Shown: positions 49,101 through 57,590 of the stretch, one piece after another
How positions within the stretch are numbered: position 1 is the stretch's first letter
Layout: every line of letters begins with the position of its first letter
DNA from: Calothrix sp. NIES-3974
GTDB lineage: Bacteria > Cyanobacteriota > Cyanobacteriia > Cyanobacteriales > Nostocaceae
Direction: 5' to 3'
NCBI RefSeq assembly: GCF_002368395.1
Contig: NZ_AP018254.1
Span: 310,001 to 374,000 of the forward strand
Length of the DNA stretch: 64,000 nt
Notes under the pieces: generated by a model
The model's input: the letters and a program-made list of their open reading frames with translations, nothing else
The model's database searches: none
What the model was told of the DNA's origin: nothing
Translations under genes and position numbers: made by a program

Positions 49101-50131
49101 TTCTCCTCCCCGAAAAATGGCGACAATCCCGCCTCGTCAAAAATACGGACGACACCATTACCATCACCCCTTGGCATTGGTTGCCAACCATCCCCGGACT
49201 GGAACAAACCCGTCTATCTAGCCTCAAATGGTCAGAAATTTCCCTTCCCCACCCCGGAGAACCAGACCTTCCCGAACGTATCCATCTTCAAAAACGTCTA
49301 GAAACCTACCCCCTCGGTCAAGCACTCCTAGATGTGGCCAACGCCATTAAACTTATTCTCCAACACCAGGAAACCTTTACATTTGAACTTGCAGACCAAC
49401 GCTGGTTGCTCCACCGTCGCGACCTGGAAAGTCAAGTATTTGTCCCCTTTGTCCGTCGTCTCAACCGCGAACTGAATCGCCTCCTAGTAGCTCGTGGTAT
49501 CCCCACCGAAGCCATCGACCAGGTAATTCTCAGTGGAGGTGTGGCCAATTTAACAGCAGTCAATCGTTGGTTAAGGCAAAAACTTCCCAATGCCCAAATT
49601 ATTCAACACCCCCACACCAGTGAAAACAACAGTCCCAACTGTAGCCGTGTCGCCTACGGATTATCAGTCCTACCCCTCCATCCCCAAATCCTTGACATCC
49701 CCCGTCAACAATACACCGATTATTTCCTGTTTACCGAATTACTCAATTTGATTCCCACATCCCCAGAACACACCCCACAAGCACGTCCCATCACCTTTGG
49801 GGAAATTATCAGTCGCTTGGAAGCCAAGGGGATTAATACCCGTACCTGTCAGCAAAGAATTTTAGCGTTTCTCGAAGGCGAACTTCCCAGTGGTGTGGTT
49901 CCCAACAGCATTGATTCCCTTTGGTTAACCCCAAGTTCCCTCGATAGCCATGAATATCGAGCGATTACAGCCAACCCCCTATTTAGTAAACAAGGTAGCC
50001 TTTCCTACCAACCCAATTACCAACAAATCCAAATTCTCCGTCGCTATCTCGACACCATTCAAAGTAGCAATCAACAATCCCTAGCAGAACCCTACACGGT
50101 GAATTTTGCCCTGGGAATACCAATTAGTTAG
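46184..50131 (+). CDS. Giant coiled-coil/ASKHA (actin-Hsp70 fold) ATPase, unknown
   Basis: A 1315-residue protein starting at GTG 46184 (TAAGGTAAAAAAAG precedes it). Residues 1-160 are helical, with a coiled coil at about 100-155 (LREEIQALLAERQNLVQEIR). Residues about 205-270 form a second helical unit, after which roughly 280-690 are an acidic Pro/Ser/Thr/Gln-rich disordered linker. From about 692 an ASKHA fold begins: YLGIDIGTTGISAALL (phosphate 1), AINLGASGTEMSLVD near 925 (phosphate 2), and VILSGGVANLTAVNRWLRQK near 1112 (adenosine motif). It is thus Hsp70/MreB-like in the ATPase core but far larger, with no peptide-binding lid seen. Similar proteins exist in filamentous cyanobacteria without a function. 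The operon is a single gene; a tandem array follows immediately. Confidence 0.8.
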   Translation: MTSRTTEIQSLIADIDGLLANTGKRLSRSLFQKASGSVDDTNSQPRQILERVRSLLIDLSSENGDGNREVAGVLPTNSPILAKLRGEDLPSPQEQINEVITPLREEIQALLAERQNLVQEIRELEQQRLKNHSLTQQLAQQEQTIAEFLQVLTNRLDARFPLPPSSTGLGNWDNTVIPPSPEFNLPDIPHAAVGAIGNHPSTEKLARLTEELDRRLLALDGTVNVVFDALQRNIQTYGESLSQSLTRMQSTSQQGEEVLINLIRNLTQAIPTQVPPGNISSGSSSNSSSNSPTRIISADPLVNTPQSNPQQQSGEESTSISSPSTSIDTPDLDALLLELSQDMDTSSNIANQPRTSKNIPGSDAIDALYAGLFTTDIKPSYNANFHTPPQPETIFQPNQEQNVVQDTITDRGNSDIINGVDEIATILADPGNGEIDLQTVEHTSPEVETTTPAIHPLNPSEIIVTESSQTELVVEETTIENPPETSSEISQSAQDLYPPTTLDPNLVVKILPSNPNSPTSLPQELTDPWLDDPEESNPSETIAAQPPEPSDIITTLTDLEIKPQPPTPELTTNSQSHQTPLSSATSRDNLIAQATASLDLDQIIPEISLDSQQQAQLHADLTQFEAQPVIPLPLETPSEIASTPTLPTPNLEKVPMGDTQITPLPEPEIISITQSSDDDDAQNAAADSAETVWYLGIDIGTTGISAALLNRTTTEIYPIYWSTGLDTNSTAPLREEIDLANTKRTFRLPAEVYLQTNHTSDNSHQFTAQLKPYLQIALPYRNQQNSWEPTLQLNEAASVSLAWIVRSLSKLFLTLKSDTHSTTIGLTASALGLPAANFTQIIENLSGVICNCPTNWSEQYRFNIREALLIAKLVSHPQEVFFVEEAIASLICELDGANGEEVYTHTANQLQPTRSQEAPILGNTLAINLGASGTEMSLVDIPENLLELAHSDFMLHSFAYGGKGIEQDIICQLLLPEKWRQSRLVKNTDDTITITPWHWLPTIPGLEQTRLSSLKWSEISLPHPGEPDLPERIHLQKRLETYPLGQALLDVANAIKLILQHQETFTFELADQRWLLHRRDLESQVFVPFVRRLNRELNRLLVARGIPTEAIDQVILSGGVANLTAVNRWLRQKLPNAQIIQHPHTSENNSPNCSRVAYGLSVLPLHPQILDIPRQQYTDYFLFTELLNLIPTSPEHTPQARPITFGEIISRLEAKGINTRTCQQRILAFLEGELPSGVVPNSIDSLWLTPSSLDSHEYRAITANPLFSKQGSLSYQPNYQQIQILRRYLDTIQSSNQQSLAEPYTVNFALGIPIS

Positions 50132-50145
50132 TAGAGACGCGATAT

Positions 50146-50350
50146 ATCGCGTCTAAATTATCACGTCTAAATTATCGCATCTAAATTATCGCATCTAAAT
50201 TATCGCATCTAAATTATCGCATCTAAATTATCGCGTCTAAATTATCACGTCTAAATTATAGCGTCTAAATTATCGCATCTAAATTATCGCATCTAAATTA
50301 TCACGTCTAAATTATCACGTCTAAATTATCGCGTCTAAATTATCGCATCT
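50146..50350. repeat. 14-copy tandem array of a 14-bp unit
   Basis: Fourteen head-to-tail copies of ATCGCGTCTAAATT or variants (positions 4-6 read GCG, GCA or ACG, and one copy ATAGCG) fill 50146-50341, followed by a ninth-part copy ending at 50350. It starts inside the palindrome AGACGCGATATATCGCGTCT (50135-50154), whose right half is the unit's first ten bases. It lies between the stops of two convergent genes (50131 and 50353), replacing any ordinary terminator. Confidence 0.9.
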
Positions 50351-50352
50351 GA

Positions 50353-52083
50353 TTAATTTCCCATACTAGAGCGCACACTGCGATATTTACCAATGCGGAT
50401 AGTATCAATAATTTGGTGAATATGGGTTTCTGGTTCACCCAAAGTCGTTAACAAATGGGTACCCAACTCCAAAGCTGCTTCAAACTCCGGTTGCACAACC
50501 TCCTTTGCTCCCATCTGAGTCAGTAAATCTATTTCCTGGTCGTAATGCGATCGCGCAATTACATCCAGATTTGGTGCGATTTTCAAAGCATGGGATAGTA
50601 ATATACGCGTACTAGCAGGGTCAGGTAGAGCGATCGCCAAAGCTTTAGCTGTATTCAGATGACTTTTTTCCAGAACCAGTTCGGAATCAGCATCACCAAA
50701 AATATAGGGTATTTTTTGCATTCGTAAGCGTTGAATACCAGCTTCGCTGTTTTCGATCACAACCACGGGATAACCCTGAGTGATGAGGATATTAACAATT
50801 ACTTGTCCGACTCTTCCGTATCCAGCGACAACCACATGACCGCTAATATGTTCAGGAACAGAAAGGAGTTTGGGTTCAGAAAATTTCTGCATCCACTTCG
50901 CAAAAAAGGGTGCTTGGAGGAGATAATCCACAATTTTGGGGGAAAGGTTCATCCCAATGGGAGTTAAGACTAGGGTAATAGCGGTGGTTCCTAGTAATAA
51001 TAAATAGGTTTGTTGACTAATTAAATCTTGTCGCAAACCAGCTAGAGCTAATACAAAGGAAAACTCTCCGATTTGATTGATACCAAAACTGGTGATAATA
51101 GCAGTTTTTGGGGAATAGCCAAAGATTAAAATAATCGCCAAAACAATCAAGGCTTTTCCCACCATGACCACAGCCACTAATTCCAAAATTAAGAATAAAT
51201 TTGCTCCCAGAATATTCGGGTCAATTAACATCCCAATCGAAGCGAAAAATAAACAGGCAAACGTATCTCGCAAAGGCAAAATTTTAGCCAGAGCATGGTC
51301 GGAATGTTCCACTTCAGAAATCATTAAACCAGCAACAAATGCCCCCATTTCCACCGATAATCCCAAAGCAGCCGTTACTAAAGCCACCCCTAAACAAAGG
51401 GCAATTACGCTTAAAATAAACAACTCTGTACTTTCAGTAGCAGCAATATGTCGAATCAGAACTGGAACTACCCATTTGCCAACTGCAAATGCCACCAACA
51501 CAAAAATAGCCACTTTCATGAGGGCGGAAAATAAAACCGGGAGAAAATTTTCTGGTTGTTGTAACGCTGGTAAAAGTGCTAACATCACCCCCAAAGCTAA
51601 ATCCTGAGCAATCAAAATTGCTAACATTAATTGCCCATGTAAAGTATTAATTTCTCCCTTCTCCGTTAAGGTTTTTAAAACCACAGCCGTGGAAGAAAGG
51701 GACAAAACAGTACCTAAAAATATGCCTTGGGGAATACCCTTGACCCAACCAAAAAATATCGTCAAACAAGCAACTAAAATCGTTGTCAAACCTATTTGTA
51801 AAAGACTTCCTTTAATTGCTATATCCTGTACCCGTTTTAATTCTGCAATGGAAAACTCCACACCCAAGGCAAACAACAAAAACGCCACCCCCATCGACGC
51901 TAAAGCCTTAATCCGAGGTAAATCATTTAACAACTGCAATCCAAACGGTCCAACCAAAAAACCACTGGCTAAGTAACCCAGTAGTACAGGTTGTCGACAA
52001 CGGTTAGCAATGTATCCACCCAATGCCGATGTTCCCAAAACAGTCGTTAAATCGAGAATCAGACCATGTTCTGAACTTGCCAT
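50353..52083 (-). CDS. KefB-type monovalent cation:proton antiporter with TrkA-N domain
   Basis: A 576-residue CPA2 transporter. About twelve membrane helices (residues 10-385) include the ion-binding region FLLFALGVEFSIAELKR, and LTEKGEINTLHGQLMLAILI with AQDLALGVMLALLP near 160. GINQIGEFSFVLALAG near 337 is characteristic of the family. A TrkA-N NAD-binding domain follows (HVVVAGYGRVGQVIVNIL, about 415-432; GxGxxG) and then a C-terminal ligand-sensing end. It would extrude K+ or Na+ in exchange for H+, gated by NAD(H) or ligand. The ATG is at 52083. The ORF abuts the tandem array at its stop. Confidence 0.92.
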   Translation of the reverse strand: MASSEHGLILDLTTVLGTSALGGYIANRCRQPVLLGYLASGFLVGPFGLQLLNDLPRIKALASMGVAFLLFALGVEFSIAELKRVQDIAIKGSLLQIGLTTILVACLTIFFGWVKGIPQGIFLGTVLSLSSTAVVLKTLTEKGEINTLHGQLMLAILIAQDLALGVMLALLPALQQPENFLPVLFSALMKVAIFVLVAFAVGKWVVPVLIRHIAATESTELFILSVIALCLGVALVTAALGLSVEMGAFVAGLMISEVEHSDHALAKILPLRDTFACLFFASIGMLIDPNILGANLFLILELVAVVMVGKALIVLAIILIFGYSPKTAIITSFGINQIGEFSFVLALAGLRQDLISQQTYLLLLGTTAITLVLTPIGMNLSPKIVDYLLQAPFFAKWMQKFSEPKLLSVPEHISGHVVVAGYGRVGQVIVNILITQGYPVVVIENSEAGIQRLRMQKIPYIFGDADSELVLEKSHLNTAKALAIALPDPASTRILLSHALKIAPNLDVIARSHYDQEIDLLTQMGAKEVVQPEFEAALELGTHLLTTLGEPETHIHQIIDTIRIGKYRSVRSSMGN

Positions 52084-52624
52084 ATGATTTAAGTAAAATT
52101 ACTGGTGTTACGCAGTCTGGAGTTTTTCAATAGCTATAATCCCGAATTTCTCACAAATCCCTAAAATTTGCAGGGGGTGGGTAGAGACCCGACATGTCGC
52201 ATCTGTATGGAAGTAGTGGGAAAATCAACCCGTTACTTAAAGCTTACCGATGACTCACCAGAAATGCAGGTAAAATGCGATCGCTATGGGAATCGGAAAC
52301 TGCAAATGCTATACAAATGCTAATCATATACAGCAATCCTACTTAAGTTGTGAAAAATAGCGAGTGCTTACACCAGAAAGTAGTTTGTTCCTACTCCCCA
52401 CTCCTCATCCCTCTACATCAAGCGAGATTCCTATAGGATGTTCCTATTTTTTGATTGCTGGTAACTATCAGTCACTCCATTAATTACTAACTTAAATTTC
52501 ATAACTAATAAACGCAACTAGGGTTATCACTTGAGATTCGGTATCTTGGCAATACAAATACCGAATTTTAAATTGATTATCAGCCATAGGTTGGCGTTAG
52601 ATAATGGAGCTGAGGTAAAATCTT
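52084..52624. promoter_or_regulatory. Divergent intergenic region, antiporter / marR
   Basis: About 540 bases holding both promoters. GGGTAGAGACCCGACATGTC (about 52177) is a degenerate member of the palindrome family, and CTACTCCCCACTCCTCATCC is an STRR-like run. TAAATTTCATAACTAATA sits about 130 bases before marR. No gene was found. Confidence 0.45.
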
Positions 52625-53098
52625 TTGAACGTAACTAACCAAAACACGGTCTTCCAATTTCAAAGTCCAGATGACAGTCCAGGTTTTTTACTTTGGCAAG
52701 TTTCTAACCTGTGGCAACGTAAAATGAATGCAGGACTAAATCAATTAGGACTAACCCATGTCCAATTCGTTCTATTAGCTGGGATTATTTGGCTAAGTCA
52801 AGCCGAAGAAACTATTACCCAGGCGAGATTAGCAGCCCATGCCAAAACTGATATTATGATGACTTCAAAGGTATTACGCGCCTTAGAAAAACGGGGATTA
52901 ATTAAGCGAGAAACTAACTCAAAAGATACGAGAGCTAAATCTTTGAAAATTACTCCAGAAGGTTATGAAATAACAATTTCTGCAACCCAAATTGTAGACG
53001 CTATTGACCGCAATTTTTTCGGTATTTTAGACAATCATATCCATGAATTTAATGAGCATTTAGTTAGCATTGTTAACGCCAATAAGACCCGTGTTTAG
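52625..53098 (+). CDS. MarR family transcriptional regulator
   Basis: A 157-residue winged-helix regulator. LLWQVSNLWQRKMNAGLNQL is the N-terminal dimer helix; THVQFVLLAGIIWLSQ, TQARLAAHAKTDIMMTSKVL (recognition helix) and LEKRGLIKRETNSKDTRAKS (wing) are family features. No ATG lies before the first conserved helix: the frame starts at TTG 52625, with TGAGGT ten bases upstream, so a TTG start is the best assignment. It is divergent from the KefB-like antiporter across 541 bases, so it may regulate that gene, but no shared operator was identified. Confidence 0.85.
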   Translation: MNVTNQNTVFQFQSPDDSPGFLLWQVSNLWQRKMNAGLNQLGLTHVQFVLLAGIIWLSQAEETITQARLAAHAKTDIMMTSKVLRALEKRGLIKRETNSKDTRAKSLKITPEGYEITISATQIVDAIDRNFFGILDNHIHEFNEHLVSIVNANKTRV

Positions 53099-53130
53099 AG
53101 ATGACAGCGAAAAGTATCATCACAGGGTAG

Positions 53131-53157
53131 GGGAAAAGTTAAAATTGCACTTTTCCC
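53131..53157 (+). terminator. Possible terminator of marR
   Basis: GGGAAAAG (53131-53138) pairs with CTTTTCCC (53150-53157) across an 11-base loop. No clean U-run follows (ATCTTCTC), so termination would be weak. Confidence 0.4.
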
Positions 53158-53304
53158 ATCTTCTCAGCCGCTTTTATTGCTTAAATCAAGGGCTAGAACT
53201 ACTACTACAAACTTGAATAATTAATGCGATGGACTAATAGTGCGTCTTCTCCCAGAGAAGAGATAAACCCCTATTCCCCCATGTCCCTCCCTACTGCCTA
53301 CTCC

Positions 53305-54081
53305 CTATTTACTGGGAAATTCTCTGTTTCTCACTTCCACACAAAAATCCTGTACTGCTTGAGTGATTTGCGCACGGAGATTTGTATAAACTTTAGCAAA
53401 AGGTGGCTGTCGCTGTGATAATCCTAATAAATCGGAGGTGACCAAAACTTGTCCATCACAATCTACCCCCGCACCAATACCAATGGTCGGAATACTCAGC
53501 TTGTTGGTAATATTTAAACCCAATTCGGCGGGAATATGCTCCAACACAACTGCAAATACCCCTGCATGTTCTAAAGCTAAAGCTTGTTCTAAAATCTGCT
53601 CAGCCTGTTCTGGGGTTTGTCCCTGTTGTCGCAATCCTAACTGATGTATTGATTGTGGAGTCAAACCCACATGTCCCATTACGGGAATTCCAGCTTGTAC
53701 TAACCTGCTAATTGTTTCCAACATCTGTGGATACGCACCTTCTAGTTTCACAGCTTGCGCACCCGTTTCCTTGAATACCCTTCCTGCTGAATGCATTGCC
53801 TGCTGAATACTTTCTTGATAGGTTAAAAACGGTAGGTCTACCACAACTAGCGATCGCTCTACCCCCCGACATACTGCTTGAGCATGGTGTAGCATCGCTT
53901 CCAGGGTAATTGGTAAGGTATTTTGATAACCCAACATCACCGCCATCGAATCCCCCACCAAAATCAAATCCACCCCCGCAGCATCCAAAAGTTGGGCTGT
54001 AATATAATCCCACGCTGTCAATGCCACAATTGGACGTTTTTGTCGTTTCCATTCCGTTAGCTTTTGGGGTGTAATTACCAT
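53305..54081 (-). CDS. panB: Ketopantoate hydroxymethyltransferase
   Basis: A 258-residue enzyme that adds a hydroxymethyl group from methylene-tetrahydrofolate to 2-ketoisovalerate, the first committed step to pantothenate and CoA. Landmarks are [20 protein letters not shown] near 16, [20 protein letters not shown] (about 41-60, metal and substrate site), [16 protein letters not shown] near 107, [15 protein letters not shown] near 134, and [20 protein letters not shown] near 201. It starts at ATG 54081 and is monocistronic here. Confidence 0.95.
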   Translation of the reverse strand: MVITPQKLTEWKRQKRPIVALTAWDYITAQLLDAAGVDLILVGDSMAVMLGYQNTLPITLEAMLHHAQAVCRGVERSLVVVDLPFLTYQESIQQAMHSAGRVFKETGAQAVKLEGAYPQMLETISRLVQAGIPVMGHVGLTPQSIHQLGLRQQGQTPEQAEQILEQALALEHAGVFAVVLEHIPAELGLNITNKLSIPTIGIGAGVDCDGQVLVTSDLLGLSQRQPPFAKVYTNLRAQITQAVQDFCVEVRNREFPSK

Positions 54082-54137
54082 TTTGTAATTACCTTGATTG
54101 CTTATATCTGCTTAATCAGTTTACCTTACTCCCTACT

Positions 54138-54172
54138 CCCTACCCCAACTAAAATACTTTTTCTGCAAACCC
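54138..54172. repeat. 35-bp intergenic repeat, copy 1
   Basis: CCCTACCCCAACTAAAATAC and the following 15 bases recur at 61736-61770 with four or five differences near the end. Degenerate relatives of the TTTTTCTGCAAACCC tail occur at about 37845 and, inverted, at about 40550. It lies next to the 90-bp repeat copy B. Confidence 0.7.
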
Positions 54173-54176
54173 TAAC

Positions 54177-54266
54177 TAAGTAGGTAGGTGCAATTCAAAA
54201 TAAAACCGCAACATCACCAATCATTCGGCTTAGAGACGACCCGACGGGTCTTCTCTACTCCCTGAT
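54177..54266. repeat. 90-bp intergenic repeat, copy B
   Basis: This matches copy A (23719-23808) base for base with about ten changes, including a G-to-T change in the arm of its terminal palindrome (GGGTCTTCTCTAC instead of GGGTCGTCTCTAC). The rest of 54267-54854 is AT-rich with no gene. Confidence 0.8.
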
Positions 54267-54854
54267 CTCTTACCTATCCCCAAATTTATTCATGCCTCAA
54301 AATTAATACACATCTTTTATACTTATCACTGTCCTGTTTATATGGGAAAGCCAAACAAAAATTAAGAAAAGTAAATATGAATCACAGATAGTAAATAGGG
54401 GTTGTTTTTTTAGTTAATGGTGCTAACCTGATAAATAGGCACAGGAAAGGAATTAAACAAGTCATTAGAAATGACTAACAAACCGAATTTTCTGCTTGTA
54501 TTAGATACCGTGCCTCCTGTTATCTAATACGCAACGGCAATCAAGATTCTGTGAGTGCATCCAAAAACGTAAATGTGTTTTCGCCTTGAGTAAAGAATTT
54601 CACTTTTGTTGTAAAGAGTTTTTGGAGGTTTTCAAAGTACAGCCAAAATGCCTGCCTAGCTGCAAAGTCGATAGGGATGCATAGGAGCCAGAATACTTTG
54701 ATTGCAGTATAGAGTCCACCTTATTTGAGTTTTCCACTGAATTTCACTCTTACAAATCCATCGAATCTATTTAAATACCGTTGAATTCTGATGACGCTTT
54801 TCGGTCAGGGATTCAACGGTAAAATTTTGCAGATAAATTTTTATCGATGTGCAA

Positions 54855-54884
54855 TGTAGAGACGCGACACGTCGCGTCTCTACA
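54855..54884. repeat. GTAGAGACG-family palindrome at the end of bcsA
   Basis: TGTAGAGACGCGAC (54855-54868) and GTCGCGTCTCTACA (54871-54884) form a perfect 14-bp stem with an AC centre, ending five bases before the bcsA stop codon. It probably forms the transcript end of the cellulose operon. Confidence 0.8.
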
Positions 54885-54889
54885 GATAC

Positions 54890-57493
54890 CTACAACACCT
54901 CTAACAACTGTTTCAGTTTCGGTGATTGCCGGTCTTTAAACTTGTCAGGGAAATTCATTTCAATAGCGATCGCACCACCGGGTTTTTCCTCGACGGAGGT
55001 AATTTCGGCTACTAATTTACTTGGTTGTAGTGTTTGGTGATTTTCACCTAGGACAAGACCAACTAGGGGTTTAACTGTACGCATCACATGTAAGTCTTGT
55101 TCGCCGATTAGTCGCTGGGAAGATACAGACCGACGACTCTCTAATTCTAGGCGTAAACCACTGACCCCTAGTTCGGTCGCAACTCCAGCGAAAAAGTGTC
55201 CGTCCCAATAAACTTGACCTTGGCTATGAACTTGTTTGCGAACTTTTTTGGGTGGGGTATTATAAGTGACATCACGCAGACTACGTTTCAGGCTAGTAGC
55301 CAAAAATCCTAGGGAGGACATAGGGTGGTCAGTATCAGAACGACTTTGGGAATACCACTCCCGGACATCGGAGTAAATAACTAGTATCAGCGCATCCATT
55401 TCTTGACGGGAAAGGTCAACAAAATCTAAAGCTAAATGGGTTTCGGATTCGCTAATTGGAGAAAGGCGAACTACACTAGCTTTAAATTTAGCACGGGTGT
55501 TAAAGTCGCCGACAATCTCCACATTGATTTCATCGGGGAGATTGGGCCATGATTCTAACCTAACTAGGGCACCAGTTTCAGAAATATTGACGGTTTCACC
55601 CATAATTGTTTGACCGTTACTACTGATAATTATGGGGAGTTGGCGCTGGAGACGGTGGGCTGTGCGCACTTGGGGTTGTTCAAATCCTACCAGTAAAGCG
55701 GCAATCAACAAAATCAAGTTAAATCCTGACCACATCGTGTTTACTAGCACCGCTTGCCAATCTTCCGGACGTAGGAGAATCCAGTAGGGAACCGCTAATA
55801 GGGAAGCGACCACTAAAAGGGTGACAATCACTAATCCCCGCATCGACTTCCAGTCAAAGGTGCGTTTACTGATGTTCACCCCTTTATCAGTCACGTTAAA
55901 GGAACCCAGTTTCGGGTTAATTAAAGCCAGTAGTGTCACCCATCCCGATTGGAATGCCATTACAAATTCAAAGATTTCATTCCAGAAGGAAAAGCGAACG
56001 TGCTTGTAGATAATATGGTTCGTGTACAAAGATAGGAGAATGTGGGGAACCGCATAAGCCAGGGTTTCAATCCCCAAACCCTGGACAGAGTTAATGCCAA
56101 ATAGCAGAAATAACGTGGGTGCGATCGCGTAAACTAAACGCGGGTATCCGTAGAGAAAGTGGGATGTAGCACTTAAATAACACAACCGTTGGGCTAGGTT
56201 TAATTTGAGTTTGGGGTTAAATAGGGGGTTTTCTAGGCGTAGAATCTGTGCCATTCCCCTAGCCCAGCGTACCTGTTGACCAACATAGGCGGAGAAGGTA
56301 TCCGGGGCTAGTCCTGCTACCATGATTTTGTCATAATACACTGACTTGTAACCCCGGGAATGTAAACGTAAAGCGGTGTGACAATCCTCCGTCACCGTTT
56401 CGACAGCGATTCCCCCCACTTCTAAAGCGTGGGATTTACGGATAATCGCAGCCGAACCACAGAAAAAGGCGGCATTCCAGAAATCATTACCTTTTTGTAA
56501 AACTTTATAAAATAGCTCGTTACCAACGGGAATATGTCCCCCCGTAACCAAATTGCGCTCAAAGGGGTCAGGGTTATAAAACCAGTGGGGTGTCTGCACA
56601 AAGGAAACCTTCGGGTCGCGGAAAAAGCCCACGGTATGTAATAAAAATTGTCGGGAAGGAATGTGGTCACAGTCGAGAATTAGGACTAAATCGCCTTGGG
56701 TTTTATGAAAAGCAGTGTTGATATTGCCAGCTTTAGCATGTTCATTATTATCTCGCGTCATGTGGACACAACCGATTTCTGCACACATGCGTCGCAGTTC
56801 TTCCCGTCTTGCGCGAAACTTCTCCCGACGGGGGTCATTTTCCGGATAACGTTCGGGACGACCATCATCTAAAACGTAGACAGTCTTTTTCCCCGGTACA
56901 TATTCACAGGCGATCGCAGCTAAAGCCGTTTTGCGGACAATTTCCACATCTTCGTTAAAGGTGGGAATGTAAATATCCACCGTGGGTAATTCTTCCTCGG
57001 AAAAGGTCGCTAAATTGACGGGTTTACGTTCTTTAATTTTCAGGGTTTGAAAATAGGCCAAAACCAGGGTCAAAATAGCGTATAACTCGGCAGCAAATAG
57101 CAACGCACAAGCCGTACCATTTACCCAAGTATCAAAATTCAGGGTATAACTAGTACGGTAATACAGATATCGTAAAGTCGTCACCAAACTTAGCCAAACC
57201 ATGAACAGGTGGTAATATTGGCTAATTTGCTCCGACGATTCCTGCTCCTCAGCCCGAATTACAATTTGACCGAGGATAATTAAGAATACTGCGATCGCGC
57301 CCTGTTGCCAAACCTCTAGGGGAGTGACAATCAAAGGAATTGATAAAGCCAATAATAACAGCACCAGCAACTTTAAGGCGCGATTGTCAAATTTGCCTAA
57401 AGTTCGTTCAAAAAAACGGGGTGTTAATTCCGTTAGCCAAGTTGTTAAAGCTTGTTTTTGCGGATTTGGGGGTTGAACTGAAGAAGAAGACAT
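54890..57493 (-). CDS. bcsA: Cellulose synthase catalytic subunit BcsA-like
   Basis: An 867-residue processive GT2 that polymerises UDP-glucose to beta-1,4-glucan and threads it through the membrane. Membrane helices lie at about 40-75, 92-170, 430-530 and 565-605. Catalytic motifs are VYVLDDGRPERYPE (DDG, about 207), LILDCDHIPSRQF (DCD, about 271), TVTEDCHTALRLH (TED, about 365) and GQQVRWARGMAQIL (QxxRW, about 403). The C-terminal PilZ domain (RTAHRLQRQLP near 610, with LALDFVDLS) would bind c-di-GMP; its RxxxR resembles the canonical motif, so c-di-GMP control is likely. The C-terminal about 140 residues beyond the PilZ core are longer than in enterobacterial BcsA. It is the last gene of the operon, 97 bases after bcsB. 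Confidence 0.93.
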   Translation of the reverse strand: MSSSSVQPPNPQKQALTTWLTELTPRFFERTLGKFDNRALKLLVLLLLALSIPLIVTPLEVWQQGAIAVFLIILGQIVIRAEEQESSEQISQYYHLFMVWLSLVTTLRYLYYRTSYTLNFDTWVNGTACALLFAAELYAILTLVLAYFQTLKIKERKPVNLATFSEEELPTVDIYIPTFNEDVEIVRKTALAAIACEYVPGKKTVYVLDDGRPERYPENDPRREKFRARREELRRMCAEIGCVHMTRDNNEHAKAGNINTAFHKTQGDLVLILDCDHIPSRQFLLHTVGFFRDPKVSFVQTPHWFYNPDPFERNLVTGGHIPVGNELFYKVLQKGNDFWNAAFFCGSAAIIRKSHALEVGGIAVETVTEDCHTALRLHSRGYKSVYYDKIMVAGLAPDTFSAYVGQQVRWARGMAQILRLENPLFNPKLKLNLAQRLCYLSATSHFLYGYPRLVYAIAPTLFLLFGINSVQGLGIETLAYAVPHILLSLYTNHIIYKHVRFSFWNEIFEFVMAFQSGWVTLLALINPKLGSFNVTDKGVNISKRTFDWKSMRGLVIVTLLVVASLLAVPYWILLRPEDWQAVLVNTMWSGFNLILLIAALLVGFEQPQVRTAHRLQRQLPIIISSNGQTIMGETVNISETGALVRLESWPNLPDEINVEIVGDFNTRAKFKASVVRLSPISESETHLALDFVDLSRQEMDALILVIYSDVREWYSQSRSDTDHPMSSLGFLATSLKRSLRDVTYNTPPKKVRKQVHSQGQVYWDGHFFAGVATELGVSGLRLELESRRSVSSQRLIGEQDLHVMRTVKPLVGLVLGENHQTLQPSKLVAEITSVEEKPGGAIAIEMNFPDKFKDRQSPKLKQLLEVL

Positions 57494-57556
57494 ATTTTGG
57501 ATTTAAGATTTGAGATTTTGGATTTGAGATTGTGGATTTTGAATTGCAGATTGTAA

Positions 57557-57576
57557 AGACGCGATATATCGCGTCT
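57557..57576. repeat. AGACGCGATATATCGCGTCT palindrome between bcsB and bcsA
   Basis: A perfect 20-bp palindrome within the 97-base gap of the cellulose operon, identical to those at 27416-27435 and 50135-50154. Two partial copies of TTTTGGATTTGAGATT (about 57495-57540) lie beside it. Placed inside an operon, it could partly terminate transcription or set mRNA processing between bcsB and bcsA. Confidence 0.8.
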
Positions 57577-57590
57577 AATCACCTAAATCC

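Noticed and set aside
51164-51607. Plus-strand ORF opposite the antiporter
   Set aside because: Antisense shadow, Lys/Asn/Thr-rich composition typical of reverse-frame membrane genes.
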